From positions 3,074,611 through 3,138,610 of the forward strand of contig NZ_LT839648.1 in assembly GCF_900176885.1 (NCBI RefSeq): a stretch of DNA of 64,000 nt, read 5' to 3'. Both the position numbers and the translations under genes were made by a program. Origin of the DNA: Oceanobacillus senegalensis. Lineage in GTDB: Bacteria > Bacillota > Bacilli > Bacillales > Amphibacillaceae. Shown piece by piece: positions 44,193 to 53,278 of the stretch (position 1 is its first letter; each line of letters starts with the position of its first letter). Under the pieces are notes generated by a model that was not told the DNA's origin, did not search any database, and was given only the letters and a program-made list of their open reading frames with translations.

Positions 44193-44302
44193 AAATATGA
44201 CCTCCTTATAACTTTTTGCTGCAAAGTAATTGAACAAAAATACTTTTACAGCTCCTTACCGGAGGTCGTAAAGTATTGCTCCAATTTCCTTTTGCTATCC
44301 TT

Positions 44303-44331
44303 ACTTTACCTTTTTCTGAATCAAATTGCAA
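44303..44331 (-). promoter_or_regulatory. csp promoter
   Basis: Minus strand TTGCAA, 17-bp spacer, TAAAGT. It leaves a leader of about 105 nt that contains GGAG-rich hairpin-forming sequence. Confidence 0.7.
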
Positions 44332-44444
44332 GCTTTTATCAAAATTTCCATAAAACTTTTAAGAAACAACATCCTGTCTTGTCTTCGTTTAAGATTTTGC
44401 AATTGAATTTAAACTACTTGCTAATACTGCCTCTTAACCTGCAC

Positions 44445-44482
44445 TAAAAGAAACAGGCCCCAACTGCTGTGGCCTGTTTCTT
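44445..44482 (-). terminator. odhA terminator
   Basis: AAGAAACAGGCC and GGCCTGTTTCTT form a 12-bp stem, with TTTTAG on the minus strand. It follows the odhA stop by 5 bp. Confidence 0.88.
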
Positions 44483-44487
44483 AAACG

Positions 44488-47334
44488 TTACCCAATCTTA
44501 CGCACTGCTGCTTTTTGTTTCATAGTTGGTGTTATAGCATTCGTAATAATTCTATTTTGCTCTTCTTTATGAACAAGTGGATCCCCTTCAGAAGGGCTTG
44601 CCATATCCGGACGGCCGTTATAGGTAACTTTGATATCACTGGACACTAATTCCTGCAATTTAGAGGATATATAAGTCCAAGCACCCATGTTTTGTGGCTC
44701 TTCCTGCGTCCAAACGACCTCTTCTAGGTTTTTAAATTTATCTAATACACGACTAATTTGTTCTTTCGGGAATGGATACAACTCCTCTATTCTAACGATA
44801 TCTAACCAATCATAGGATTCTCTATCCTCTGCAACCTTTTCAGATAATTCGATAGCTAAACGACCTGTAGAGAAAACAACTCTCTTCACGTTGTCTGGAT
44901 TATTCACTAAATTAGGTTCCTCCATAATTGGCTTAAACTCTCCATTTGTCAGTTCTTCTAAATATACCCCTGCTGTAGCATTCCGCAACAAGCTTTTCGG
45001 TGACATAATTACCAGTGGTCGTACTTCATCCGTTTGAAGTAATGCTGCCTGCCTTCTTAGAATATGGAAGTAGTTCCCTGATGTAGATAAATTTGCAACC
45101 GTCCAGTTATTTTCACCAGCAAGCTGTAAAAAGCGTTCTAATCTAGCACTAGAATGCTCGGGGCCCTGTCCTTCATATCCATGTGGAAGCAACATGACTA
45201 AACCGGATTTTTGTCCCCATTTTTCTCTTCCTGATGAAACAAACTGATCAAAAATCACCTGTGCACCATTTGCAAAATCACCAAACTGTGCTTCCCATAA
45301 AACAAGCGTTTCCTTAGAATAGACATCATACCCATATTCGAATCCTAAAACAGCCGCTTCCGAAAGCGTACTGTTATGAATGGCAAACGAGCCATTCGCC
45401 GAGCTAAGTTTATGGAGAGGACTATACTTCTCCCCTGTCTTTTCATCCGATAAGACAATATTGCGATGGGAGAATGTTCCACGTTCAGAATCTTGGCCTG
45501 TTAAGCGTATTGGAGTTCCATCTTTTAGAATGGATGCAAATGCCAATGTTTCTGAATGTCCCCAATCTATTTTTTTATGTTTTTCAAAGGCATCTTTTCT
45601 ACGATTTAATATCTTTTTCAGTTTACCAAATACATTGAATCCTTCAGGCCACTCTAGTAGTTCATTATTAATTTTGGTTAATATGTCCTTATCTACCGAA
45701 GTATCCACTTCTGGTAACTCACTAGAATATAAAGAATGACGCTCTTCCATCGTTCTTAATGGTTCTTTTTCTTGATTAATGTTTTGGTAGGCCTGTTTAA
45801 ATTTATTTTGTACGTTCTCTTTGACTTCATTAATTTTATCCTCTGGTATAGATCCTTCAGATAATAACCTTTCCTTATATAACGCTGTTATAGTAGGATG
45901 TTGGTCAACGTTTTGATAGATAAGTGGACTAGTTGTACGTGGTTCATCCATTTCATTGTGCCCTAGCCTACGATAACCAATTAAATTAATTAGTACATCT
46001 TTATGGAAAGTTTGACGATACAAAAAGGCAAATTTTACTGCTTTTAGACATGCTTCAGGATCATCAGCGTTTACATGAATAATTGGAACGTTATAGCCCT
46101 TCACAATATCACTTGGATTTTTCGTTGAACGGTCATCTTCTGGTACTGTTGTAAATCCAATACAGTTATTTGCAATCACATGAATCGTTCCACCTGTACC
46201 ATAAGCCTTCGTGTTAGCGAAATTAAGCATTTCTGTTACAACACCCTGACCAGTAAATGCTGCATCCCCATGAACCAGCACAGCTAATGCCTTTGATACA
46301 TCTTGCTTAGGATATCCTTTTTCCGAACGTTCCTCTTGCGCTGCTCTAGTATAGCCTTCTGCTACAGTACCAGCAATTTCTAAGTGACTTGGGTTATTTG
46401 CTAATGTAACCGTAACTTCCTTATTTCCAAATTCTTTCTTTTTCACAGCCCCTAAATGATACTTTACATCCCCTGTTGCACCTTCAGTTATTTCTAAGCT
46501 TGGATCACTGTTTTCCCAATTCGAATGCTGAAACTGAGAGAACATTGCCTCATATGGCTTCTCCAATACATGCGTCAGGACATTCAACCTTCCACGATGG
46601 GCCATGGATATAATGACATCATCCAAATTATCTTCTGCTGACAGTCGAGCAATCTCATTCATAGCCGGGACTAATGATTCCAAGCCTTCAACAGAAAAGC
46701 GTTTTTGTCCCACATACATTTTACCTAAGAATTGCTCAAATCCCTCAGCTGCAAATAGACTTTGAAGAAGTTCTATTTTTTTGTCTTCCGTAATACCACC
46801 TAAACAAAAACCACTCTCAATTTTCTCGATAAGCCACTCTTTTTCTTCTTGCTGCATATGCTGTACTTCAAAACCAACAGTAGACGTATAAATTTCTTTT
46901 AAATATTTGATTGCCGATAGACCATCACTAAGATCTTTATTTGCTTTACATATAAATTCTGCAGGGATTTCTTTCAAATCCTGTTCACTTAAATGATAAG
47001 ACGATATATCTAATAATTTATTTAATGACTGTTTTTCTAACGGATAAATGTCAGCTTCTTGATGTCCATATGTTCGTATATTCTCCGCTAAAGTAATAGC
47101 GGATACCAGTTTTCTCATCTTATTAATCAATACATTCGGTGAAATAGAGACGTTATCACGAATGTCACCCTTGTAATCACTGTGTTCCGGTTCTCCCCAT
47201 TGATCAAATAATTCTTTCAAACTCGTATCAACTGACTCTGGATTATTGGAATATAAATCATATTGCTCTAGAAGATAGCCCAGATTAGGACCCGTCACAT
47301 CTGCCCATGGATTCGCCCCATTATTATTATCCAT
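44488..47334 (-). CDS. odhA: 2-oxoglutarate dehydrogenase E1 component
   Basis: A 948-residue thiamine-diphosphate enzyme of the citric acid cycle that decarboxylates 2-oxoglutarate and passes the succinyl group to E2. The ThDP-binding stretch GDAAFTGQGVVTEMLNFANTKAYGTGGTIHVIANNCIGF (about 355-395) and the C-terminal transketolase-like motifs (GQDSERGTFSHR, EAQFGDFANGAQVI) are present. Length matches B. subtilis OdhA (944). AGGAGTG precedes the ATG. The E2 gene odhB, normally next in the operon, is absent; a terminator and csp follow. Confidence 0.96.
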   Translation of the reverse strand: MDNNNGANPWADVTGPNLGYLLEQYDLYSNNPESVDTSLKELFDQWGEPEHSDYKGDIRDNVSISPNVLINKMRKLVSAITLAENIRTYGHQEADIYPLEKQSLNKLLDISSYHLSEQDLKEIPAEFICKANKDLSDGLSAIKYLKEIYTSTVGFEVQHMQQEEKEWLIEKIESGFCLGGITEDKKIELLQSLFAAEGFEQFLGKMYVGQKRFSVEGLESLVPAMNEIARLSAEDNLDDVIISMAHRGRLNVLTHVLEKPYEAMFSQFQHSNWENSDPSLEITEGATGDVKYHLGAVKKKEFGNKEVTVTLANNPSHLEIAGTVAEGYTRAAQEERSEKGYPKQDVSKALAVLVHGDAAFTGQGVVTEMLNFANTKAYGTGGTIHVIANNCIGFTTVPEDDRSTKNPSDIVKGYNVPIIHVNADDPEACLKAVKFAFLYRQTFHKDVLINLIGYRRLGHNEMDEPRTTSPLIYQNVDQHPTITALYKERLLSEGSIPEDKINEVKENVQNKFKQAYQNINQEKEPLRTMEERHSLYSSELPEVDTSVDKDILTKINNELLEWPEGFNVFGKLKKILNRRKDAFEKHKKIDWGHSETLAFASILKDGTPIRLTGQDSERGTFSHRNIVLSDEKTGEKYSPLHKLSSANGSFAIHNSTLSEAAVLGFEYGYDVYSKETLVLWEAQFGDFANGAQVIFDQFVSSGREKWGQKSGLVMLLPHGYEGQGPEHSSARLERFLQLAGENNWTVANLSTSGNYFHILRRQAALLQTDEVRPLVIMSPKSLLRNATAGVYLEELTNGEFKPIMEEPNLVNNPDNVKRVVFSTGRLAIELSEKVAEDRESYDWLDIVRIEELYPFPKEQISRVLDKFKNLEEVVWTQEEPQNMGAWTYISSKLQELVSSDIKVTYNGRPDMASPSEGDPLVHKEEQNRIITNAITPTMKQKAAVRKIG

Positions 47335-47396
47335 CTTGTTACACTCCTAAATTTTATATAGTAAGATAACGTAATTTATTACATACCATTTTTAAC

Positions 47397-47430
47397 AATT
47401 CCCACTTTAAGATAATTATAATCGGGAATT
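47397..47430. repeat. Inverted repeat near the odhA start
   Basis: AATTCCC ... GGGAATT with 20 nt between, about 65 bp upstream of odhA. Possible operator. Confidence 0.3.
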
Positions 47431-47554
47431 TAAAATATTTTTTACCAAAACAACTGCTATTTCATTCTTACTAATCCTTCGTTTGTTCCTCTAATAGTTC
47501 ATTCATTTTATCCTATTTTAATCTTATGGTGTATGGAACATTTGTTTATTACTC

Positions 47555-47573
47555 ATACCTATATTATAGGTAT
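47555..47573. repeat. 19-bp perfect palindrome upstream of odhA
   Basis: ATACCTATATTATAGGTAT (9-1-9). It contains TATAAT on the minus strand. It may be a regulator site overlying a promoter, about 225 bp before odhA. Confidence 0.5.
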
Positions 47574-47659
47574 ATAAACTATTTTGCACGTATCACGTAT
47601 AATAAGGATAATTATATTTATTCCTTTTCATAAATACCCCTTTCATAAAAAACACTTGC

Positions 47660-47673
47660 TGTAAGCACTTACA
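47660..47673. promoter_or_regulatory. Candidate cre (CcpA) site
   Basis: TGTAAGCACTTACA agrees with TGWAANCGNTNWCA at all but one defined position. It lies between odhA and trhO; odhAB is CcpA-repressed in B. subtilis. The rest of 47335-47877 has no gene. Confidence 0.5.
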
Positions 47674-47877
47674 CCATCTATATAAACTATCATATTACAT
47701 TTCTAAAAAGAATGAAAGGGAATTCCGACGATTTTCTGACAATATCTGCATCTACTCTAAAAAGGTAGTAATTCTCTATTAATCATGATAGAATATTGTG
47801 TTGCAAGATAAAAATAAAAAAGCGACTACCAAAAACATTTGTATCTTGCAAATATAAATGGAACAGGTGGTAAAAAA

Positions 47878-48855
47878 ATGGAAAATAAAGATTACCGTGT
47901 TTTGCTGTACTATCATTATGTAGATATCGAAGATCCTGAAGGCTTCGCAGCAGAACACCTACAATTTTGTAAAGACATCGGTTTAAAAGGAAGAATTCTC
48001 GTAGCTCATGAAGGTATTAACGGTACCGTTTCTGGAACAGTTGAAGCAACTAATAAGTATATGGAAACGATGCACAATGATCCTCGTTTCAGTGAATTAG
48101 TGTTCAAAATAGATGAGCATGAAGGGCATGCCTTTAAGAAAATGCATGTACGCCCTCGCAAAGAATTGGTTACACTTCGTTTAGATGAAGAAGAGGATAT
48201 TGATCCAAAAGAATTAACTGGTGAAAACCTAAGTCCGAAAGAATGGTATGAAGCGATGCAACGAGAAGATACAGTTATCCTTGATGCGCGTAATGATTAT
48301 GAGTATGACTTAGGTCATTTCCGCGGGGCTATTCGACCAGATATCGAAACCTTCCGTGAATTACCTGAATGGGTTCGTAAAAATAAACATTTAATTGAAG
48401 GAAAAAAAGTCTTAATGTACTGTACTGGTGGAATTCGTTGTGAGAAATTCACTGGTTGGATGATTAAAGAAGGCTTTGAAGATGTTGCCCAATTACATGG
48501 GGGAATCGTAACATACGGAAAGGATCCAGAAGTTCAAGGTGAGCTTTGGGATGGAAAATGTTATGTATTTGACGAACGAATCTCAGTTCCAATCAATCAA
48601 AAAGAACATGTTGTCGTAGGCGAAGACTATTTTGACGGACAGCCTTGTGAACGCTATGTAAATTGTGCAAACCCTGAATGTAATAAACAAATTCTTTGCT
48701 CAGAGGAAAACGAGCATAAATATATGCGTGGTTGTACACATGAATGCCGTGTTCACCCTCGCAACATGTATATTAAAGAACACAACTTAACGAATGAAGA
48801 AGTTCAAGCAAGACTTGAAGCACTTGGTGAAACATTAGAGCAGCAAGAAGCTTAA
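47878..48855 (+). CDS. trhO: tRNA uridine(34) hydroxylase TrhO (rhodanese family)
   Basis: A 325-residue UPF0176/YbfQ protein. The N-terminal TrhO domain (about 1-95) precedes a rhodanese domain (about 125-225) with catalytic C182 in [10 protein letters not shown], and a cysteine-rich C-terminal zinc-binding part ([12 protein letters not shown]...CTHECR, about 257-300). TrhO makes 5-hydroxyuridine at the wobble position of certain tRNAs. ATG 47878 has GGAACAGGTGG upstream; the frame opens 39 nt earlier without a site. Confidence 0.93.
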   Translation: MENKDYRVLLYYHYVDIEDPEGFAAEHLQFCKDIGLKGRILVAHEGINGTVSGTVEATNKYMETMHNDPRFSELVFKIDEHEGHAFKKMHVRPRKELVTLRLDEEEDIDPKELTGENLSPKEWYEAMQREDTVILDARNDYEYDLGHFRGAIRPDIETFRELPEWVRKNKHLIEGKKVLMYCTGGIRCEKFTGWMIKEGFEDVAQLHGGIVTYGKDPEVQGELWDGKCYVFDERISVPINQKEHVVVGEDYFDGQPCERYVNCANPECNKQILCSEENEHKYMRGCTHECRVHPRNMYIKEHNLTNEEVQARLEALGETLEQQEA

Positions 48856-48887
48856 AAAAAGGTGACCAACAATGGTCGCCTTTTTTT
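48854..48887 (+). terminator. trhO terminator
   Basis: AAAAAAAGGTGACCA ... TGGTCGCCTTTTTTT hairpin directly after the stop codon. Confidence 0.93.
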
Positions 48888-49011
48888 ATATTTAATGTTA
48901 ATACAGAAAATATGTAGTTGGGAGTAGCTTTTAGACCTTCTTCCTGGTTTATAGCGTTTCTCCTTAGTGCACATGCACCTGTCAAGTAGACAAACTTAAA
49001 AACGCTTAATT

Positions 49012-49884
49012 TTAAGCAGCATTCACCCGATATTGAATAGGACTCATTTTCAGTTTCGTTTGTACTCTTTTATTGTTATAATAATGAATATATGAATCTA
49101 CAGCTTCGCGAATTTCAATTGGTGTTTCTGGTTCAGTGAACTGATACATTTCATTTTTTAAATGGCCAAAGAAATTCTCGATGCATGCATTGTCCCAGCA
49201 GTTGCCTCTGCGGGACATGGATTGGGTTATATCCATTCTTTTTAGACGATTGATGTAACCGTGGTGTGTGAATTGGAACCCTTGATCACTATGTAGAATG
49301 GCTCCTTTCACATACCCTTTCTTTTTCAATCCATCTAAGGCTCTGTGTACAAGCTTTAGCTCCTGACTGCTCCCCATGGCTTGACTAACAATCTCCCCGT
49401 TATATAAATCCTTAATCGCACAGACATACTCCCATTTCTGCGGCCCCTTTTTTACCGGGACATAGGTTATATCAATCGCAAATTTTATTCCTGGTTTGAT
49501 TGCCTTAAAATTTCGATTTAATAAGTTCGGTATATTTCCATGTGGTTGTGGACGATGCTTAAACCGTTTTCTTCTAATCTTGCATTGCAATCCATACTTT
49601 TTCATTATTCTAGAAATTCGCTTCTCATTTACCTGTAATTTGTATTCATTCTCCAACTCTATTTTGATACGCCTTCGCCCGTAAATCCCTTTATGTTCCT
49701 CGAATATCTTTAGAATATAAGACAATAATTCCTCATCTTTTTTATCTTGTTCATTGCCTCCCTTTCGATTTAGCCATTTGTAATAACCCGCACGCGAAAC
49801 ATTTGTAATATCCACAATTCTACTAATCGGATATTGCTTCGAATTGGCATGTATAAAAGCATACTGAACTTCCTTGTCATTCAC
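49012..49884 (-). CDS. IS3-family transposase, OrfB (catalytic part)
   Basis: A 290-residue DDE recombinase. After an HTH_21 segment, the rve integrase core holds the catalytic acids in FAIDITYVP (first D), LHSDQGFQF (second D) and NACIENFFGHLKNE (E, 35 residues after the second D). Full length, no stop or frameshift. The GTG start overlaps OrfA by 4 nt; OrfB is in the -1 frame, and an A/G-rich run (AAAAGGGGG) at the junction could permit a programmed -1 frameshift. Confidence 0.93.
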   Translation of the reverse strand: MNDKEVQYAFIHANSKQYPISRIVDITNVSRAGYYKWLNRKGGNEQDKKDEELLSYILKIFEEHKGIYGRRRIKIELENEYKLQVNEKRISRIMKKYGLQCKIRRKRFKHRPQPHGNIPNLLNRNFKAIKPGIKFAIDITYVPVKKGPQKWEYVCAIKDLYNGEIVSQAMGSSQELKLVHRALDGLKKKGYVKGAILHSDQGFQFTHHGYINRLKRMDITQSMSRRGNCWDNACIENFFGHLKNEMYQFTEPETPIEIREAVDSYIHYYNNKRVQTKLKMSPIQYRVNAA

Positions 49885-50171
49885 CCCCTTTTCAGATCCA
49901 ACAACTTTTTTAAGTACTCATTCTCTAATTTTAACCGTTCATACTTCTCCTCTAAGCTCCATTCTTCCTTTTTACTTTTCCCCTTACTCATTAACCCTCT
50001 TTTATCATCAAGTGCCTGGAATCCACCTTCTTTAGCTTTACTTACCCACTCCGTTACTCTTCTTTCATTTTTTATATCTAACTTTTTCGCCACTTCTCTA
50101 CCTGAATAACCCTCTAAATACATCTCAACTGCTTGTTTTTTTAACTCGACTGAATACTGTCTCTTTTTCAT
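49881..50171 (-). CDS. IS3-family transposase, OrfA (DNA-binding part)
   Basis: A 96-residue protein from ATG 50171. It has a helix-turn-helix (KKQAVEMYLEGYSGREVAKKLDIKNERRVTEWVSKAKEGG) followed by a leucine-zipper coiled coil (EEKYERLKLENEYLKKLLDL). It would bind the terminal repeats. GAGGAAG precedes the ATG. Confidence 0.9.
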   Translation of the reverse strand: MKKRQYSVELKKQAVEMYLEGYSGREVAKKLDIKNERRVTEWVSKAKEGGFQALDDKRGLMSKGKSKKEEWSLEEKYERLKLENEYLKKLLDLKRG

Positions 50172-50327
50172 TACTTCCTCTGTTCCTCCCCTGATGTACA
50201 AAACGAACCTATATTTACCACTATTAAAGGTATAATGGGCGTTTTTCTAAAACTGTCTACTATATAGGTACAATATCATAGTTATCAGCGAAATTTATCA
50301 GCAGTTCTTCTAATTTATCCTAATATT

Positions 50328-50357
50328 TTGACTACTGAGTAATGAAACTGTTATTCT
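50328..50357 (+). promoter_or_regulatory. Candidate promoter of the glutathione peroxidase gene
   Basis: TTGACT, 18-bp spacer, TATTCT, about 24 bp upstream of the ATG. It lies outside the IS, so expression need not depend on it. Confidence 0.5.
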
Positions 50358-50380
50358 TACAATAGGAGGTGTTCTAAACG

Positions 50381-50857
50381 ATGAATGTATATCAATTCTC
50401 GGCTAAAACTATAAATGGAGAGGAAAAATCATTAGAAGATTATAAAGGTAAGGTTTTACTTATCGTAAATACAGCAAGTCAATGTGGATTTACACCACAA
50501 TTTAAAGAATTACAACAATTGTATAATAAATATAAAGATCAAGGCTTCGCAATTCTTGGTTTTCCTTGCAACCAATTTGGTAGTCAAGATCCTGGAACTG
50601 ATAAGGAAATATCGGATTTCTGTCAACTTAATTATGGAGTAACATTTCCCATGTTCAGTAAGATTGATGTTAATGGCCAAACAGCCCATCCACTATTTAC
50701 ATATTTAACATATGAAGCAAAAGGATTACTGACTGAAAAAATCAAATGGAATTTCACGAAGTTTCTTGTAGATAAAAATGGTTCTGTCATGAAGCGTTAT
50801 GCACCACAAACAAAACCAATGAATCTTGAAAAAGATATTGAAAAACTGCTAACTTGA
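50381..50857 (+). CDS. bsaA: Glutathione peroxidase family thiol peroxidase (BsaA-like)
   Basis: A 158-residue GPx-fold enzyme with cysteine instead of selenocysteine. Peroxidatic C35 (NTASQCGFT), Q65 (PCNQFG), W123 and N124 (KWNFTKF) form the catalytic tetrad. C81 or C63 may act in resolution; such bacterial enzymes usually use thioredoxin. Cytoplasmic peroxide and lipid peroxide removal. AGGAGGTG precedes the ATG by 11 nt. Confidence 0.92.
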   Translation: MNVYQFSAKTINGEEKSLEDYKGKVLLIVNTASQCGFTPQFKELQQLYNKYKDQGFAILGFPCNQFGSQDPGTDKEISDFCQLNYGVTFPMFSKIDVNGQTAHPLFTYLTYEAKGLLTEKIKWNFTKFLVDKNGSVMKRYAPQTKPMNLEKDIEKLLT

Positions 50858-50883
50858 TTACTTAAAAGGTTATTAATAGAATA

Positions 50884-50912
50884 AGAGCCACTTATTTTCC
50901 ACAAGTGGCTCC
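50884..50912. terminator. Hairpin after bsaA
   Basis: GAGCCACTT/AAGTGGCTC with a 9-nt loop, 27 bp after the stop codon. The following sequence is CTCCC rather than T-rich. Confidence 0.5.
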
Positions 50913-50926
50913 TCCCATATAAGGAT

Positions 50927-51010
50927 TTATCGCAGTTAAGAGGTAGTAATACCCTACCTCAAAAATGGCGGAAAAACGAATCCTTTTAGGTGGGTAAAAC
51001 CCCTCTACTG
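50927..51010. repeat. Long palindromic repeat, copy 2 (reverse orientation)
   Basis: Shares CACCTAAAAGGATTC, the TTTTTCC loop and TTATCGCAG with the copy at 12096-12183. Arms have drifted. It lies at the 3' end of the ABC transporter operon and may serve as its terminator. Confidence 0.8.
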
Positions 51011-51024
51011 TTTGAAGCTCTACT

Positions 51025-51747
51025 TTATAACACCTTAGCCAAAAAGTCTCTTGCCCGGTCCGTTTTCGGTTGATTGAAAAATTCCTTTGGATCTCCTTCT
51101 TCTAAAAGAACCCCATCATCCAAAAATAAGACTTTATCTGCAACCTCCTTTGCAAAATTCATCTCATGAGTGACAATGACCATAGTCATCCCTGTATCGG
51201 TTAGGTCTTTCATTACGTCTAATACTTCTTTTACCATTTCGGGGTCTAGGGCAGAAGTTGGCTCGTCAAATAACATGATTTCCGGCTCCATCGCTAGTGC
51301 TCTAGCTATCGCAACACGCTGCTTCTGTCCACCAGAAAGTCGATTAGGATACGCGTCTTCCTTCTCCGTTAAACCAACCTTTGCTAGTAAGTCCTTTGCT
51401 ATTTTTTCTGCATCTGTTTTCGATTTATTTTTTACCTTTTGTGGTGCATACGTAACATTTTCTAAAACCGTCATATGAGGAAATAGATGAAAATGCTGGA
51501 AAACCATTCCGATATTCTTCCTAATCTCTAATTTGTTGGTTTTCTTTTCTGTGATTTTTTTATCTTCAATATAAATATCACCTGTTGTGGGCTCTTCTAA
51601 TAGATTTAAACATCTTAAAAAGGTGGATTTCCCTGAACCTGAAGGACCTATAACAGCAACAACTTCCCCTTGATTAATCGTTGTAGATATATTTTTTAAA
51701 ACGGTATTTTTCCCAAAGATTTTCGTTATCTTAGATGCCTTAATCAC
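51025..51747 (-). CDS. Polar amino acid ABC transporter, ATP-binding protein
   Basis: A 240-residue GlnQ-type ATPase. Walker [10 protein letters not shown] (about 33-41), signature [15 protein letters not shown] (about 137-151), Walker [13 protein letters not shown] (about 157-168) and H loop IVTHEM are intact. It overlaps the permease stop by 8 nt. Last gene of a four-gene unit. Confidence 0.93.
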   Translation of the reverse strand: MIKASKITKIFGKNTVLKNISTTINQGEVVAVIGPSGSGKSTFLRCLNLLEEPTTGDIYIEDKKITEKKTNKLEIRKNIGMVFQHFHLFPHMTVLENVTYAPQKVKNKSKTDAEKIAKDLLAKVGLTEKEDAYPNRLSGGQKQRVAIARALAMEPEIMLFDEPTSALDPEMVKEVLDVMKDLTDTGMTMVIVTHEMNFAKEVADKVLFLDDGVLLEEGDPKEFFNQPKTDRARDFLAKVL

Positions 51748-52399
51748 TTTGTCTCATCCTCCGTTCTACTGCTTGACCAATTTTAGTAAGTATGAATACC
51801 ATTACCCAGTATATCGCACCCGCTATTAATAAGGGTTCAAAGTTTCTATATATATCCGCACCAACTATCTGAGCCCTACGCATAAGGTCTAAATAACCAA
51901 TTGTAGAAACAATAGCGGATTCTTTTGTTAATGTAATGAACTCATTCATTAAAGCAGGTAATATATTTTTAATTGCTTGCGGTAAAATGATATTTAACAT
52001 CATAGGTCGGTAGGGAACACCTAAGGCTTCTGCAGCCTCTGTTTGGCCCTTATCAACTGCCATAATACCAGCACGAATAATTTCCGATACATATGCTGCT
52101 GAGTTTAAACCAAATGCTAATATAGCGGATAAAAATGCTGGGATATCATATCCGGTAAGTTGTGGAACTGCAAAATAAATAATCATTAATTGCAGAATAA
52201 GGGGAGTTCCACGGAAGATGGATGTATATGCGTTAGCAAGTCCTTTCAAGAAAGGAGCATTTGTAATTTTACATAACGCCAATAGCGTACCTAATACAAG
52301 TCCTATTAAAATAGAAACGATAACAAATTCTAATGTTGCCCATATTCCCTCTAAGATAAAAGGAATATAAGGCACGATTTGGCTAAAATCCAAATTCAT
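51740..52399 (-). CDS. Polar amino acid ABC transporter, permease
   Basis: A 219-residue HisM-type permease with five helices. The cytoplasmic EAA loop ([31 protein letters not shown], about 140-170) contacts the ATPase. A single permease gene implies a homodimer. Confidence 0.92.
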   Translation of the reverse strand: MNLDFSQIVPYIPFILEGIWATLEFVIVSILIGLVLGTLLALCKITNAPFLKGLANAYTSIFRGTPLILQLMIIYFAVPQLTGYDIPAFLSAILAFGLNSAAYVSEIIRAGIMAVDKGQTEAAEALGVPYRPMMLNIILPQAIKNILPALMNEFITLTKESAIVSTIGYLDLMRRAQIVGADIYRNFEPLLIAGAIYWVMVFILTKIGQAVERRMRQSD

Positions 52400-52420
52400 G
52401 CCCTAACACCTCATTTCTGT

Positions 52421-53242
52421 TTATTGTTTATCTAGCTGCCACTTTTCTTCTAATTCTTTCACTGTACCATTATCAATTAATGTCTCTAATGCGGTATTAA
52501 TTTCTTCTTGAAGTTCACTATCTTTAGGAAATGCAATCGCCATTCCTGGTGAGCTTGATGTTGGATCATCAAACCCTTCTAATCCTTGCTCTTCAATAAA
52601 ACCTTCTGCAACGGTCTTATCCATGTAACCTACATCTACACGATTAGAGTTTAACTCTTGGATAATCAATCCGGCTTTGTCAATTTTCTTCACTTCAAAT
52701 CCATATTCCTTACTTAATTCATCCGCACCTTCCTCTTGGATAGTACCTAGCTGAACGCCAACTACCTTTCCTTCTAAATCTTCCAGGGAGTTAATATCTG
52801 AATCTGGCTTTGTTACAAACATTTCTCCAGAACGGTGATATTCTACTGAAAAGTCAACATTTTGTCTACGTTCCTCGGTTGCACTCATACCAGACATAAC
52901 CATATCCACTCGTCCAGATTGTAATGCACCGATTAATCCGTCAAAATTCATGTCCTCAATCTCTAATTCATAACCAAGCTCATCAGCGATAGCTTTGGCT
53001 AAGTCAATATCAAATCCTTCAAAATTACCTTCTATATCAAATGATTCGAAAGGAGGAAAGTCTGCTGATGTCCCCATTTTTAATACTTCTTTTTCCGCTT
53101 TTGCCTCGGTTGATTCCTCTGTTCCTTGTGCAGTATCTTCTACATTGTTATCCGTCTCATTTTCCGTTCCTGTTGATCCACAAGCTGCAAGTATTGCAAT
53201 AAATAATGTTACAAATAATAATTTTGTGATAGACTTTTTCAT
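52421..53242 (-). CDS. Polar amino acid ABC transporter, substrate-binding lipoprotein
   Basis: A 273-residue lipoprotein with lipobox LFIAILAACG and an acidic, Asn/Thr-rich linker. The SBP_bac_3 fold follows (KMGTSADFPPFESFDIEGNFEGFDIDLAKAIADELG). The type binds polar amino acids or cystine. I place the start at 53242 (MKKSITK) with GAGGAG 7 nt upstream; the two earlier ATGs overlap that site. Confidence 0.92.
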   Translation of the reverse strand: MKKSITKLLFVTLFIAILAACGSTGTENETDNNVEDTAQGTEESTEAKAEKEVLKMGTSADFPPFESFDIEGNFEGFDIDLAKAIADELGYELEIEDMNFDGLIGALQSGRVDMVMSGMSATEERRQNVDFSVEYHRSGEMFVTKPDSDINSLEDLEGKVVGVQLGTIQEEGADELSKEYGFEVKKIDKAGLIIQELNSNRVDVGYMDKTVAEGFIEEQGLEGFDDPTSSSPGMAIAFPKDSELQEEINTALETLIDNGTVKELEEKWQLDKQ

Positions 53243-53278
53243 GCTCATTCTCCTCATTTTTATTTTTAATTAAATAGA

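Larger units (their letters stand above)
48974..50272 (-). mobile_element. Insertion sequence, IS3 family (IS150-like group)
   Basis: About 1.3 kb with two transposase frames. Ends are imperfect inverted repeats: the left end reads TGCACCTGTCAAGTAGACA and the right end, complemented, TGTACCTATATAGTAGACA; both then continue to an AAACGC. Flanking trinucleotides are ACA and ATA, so no exact target duplication is seen. It lies between trhO and the glutathione peroxidase gene and interrupts no visible ORF. Confidence 0.9.
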
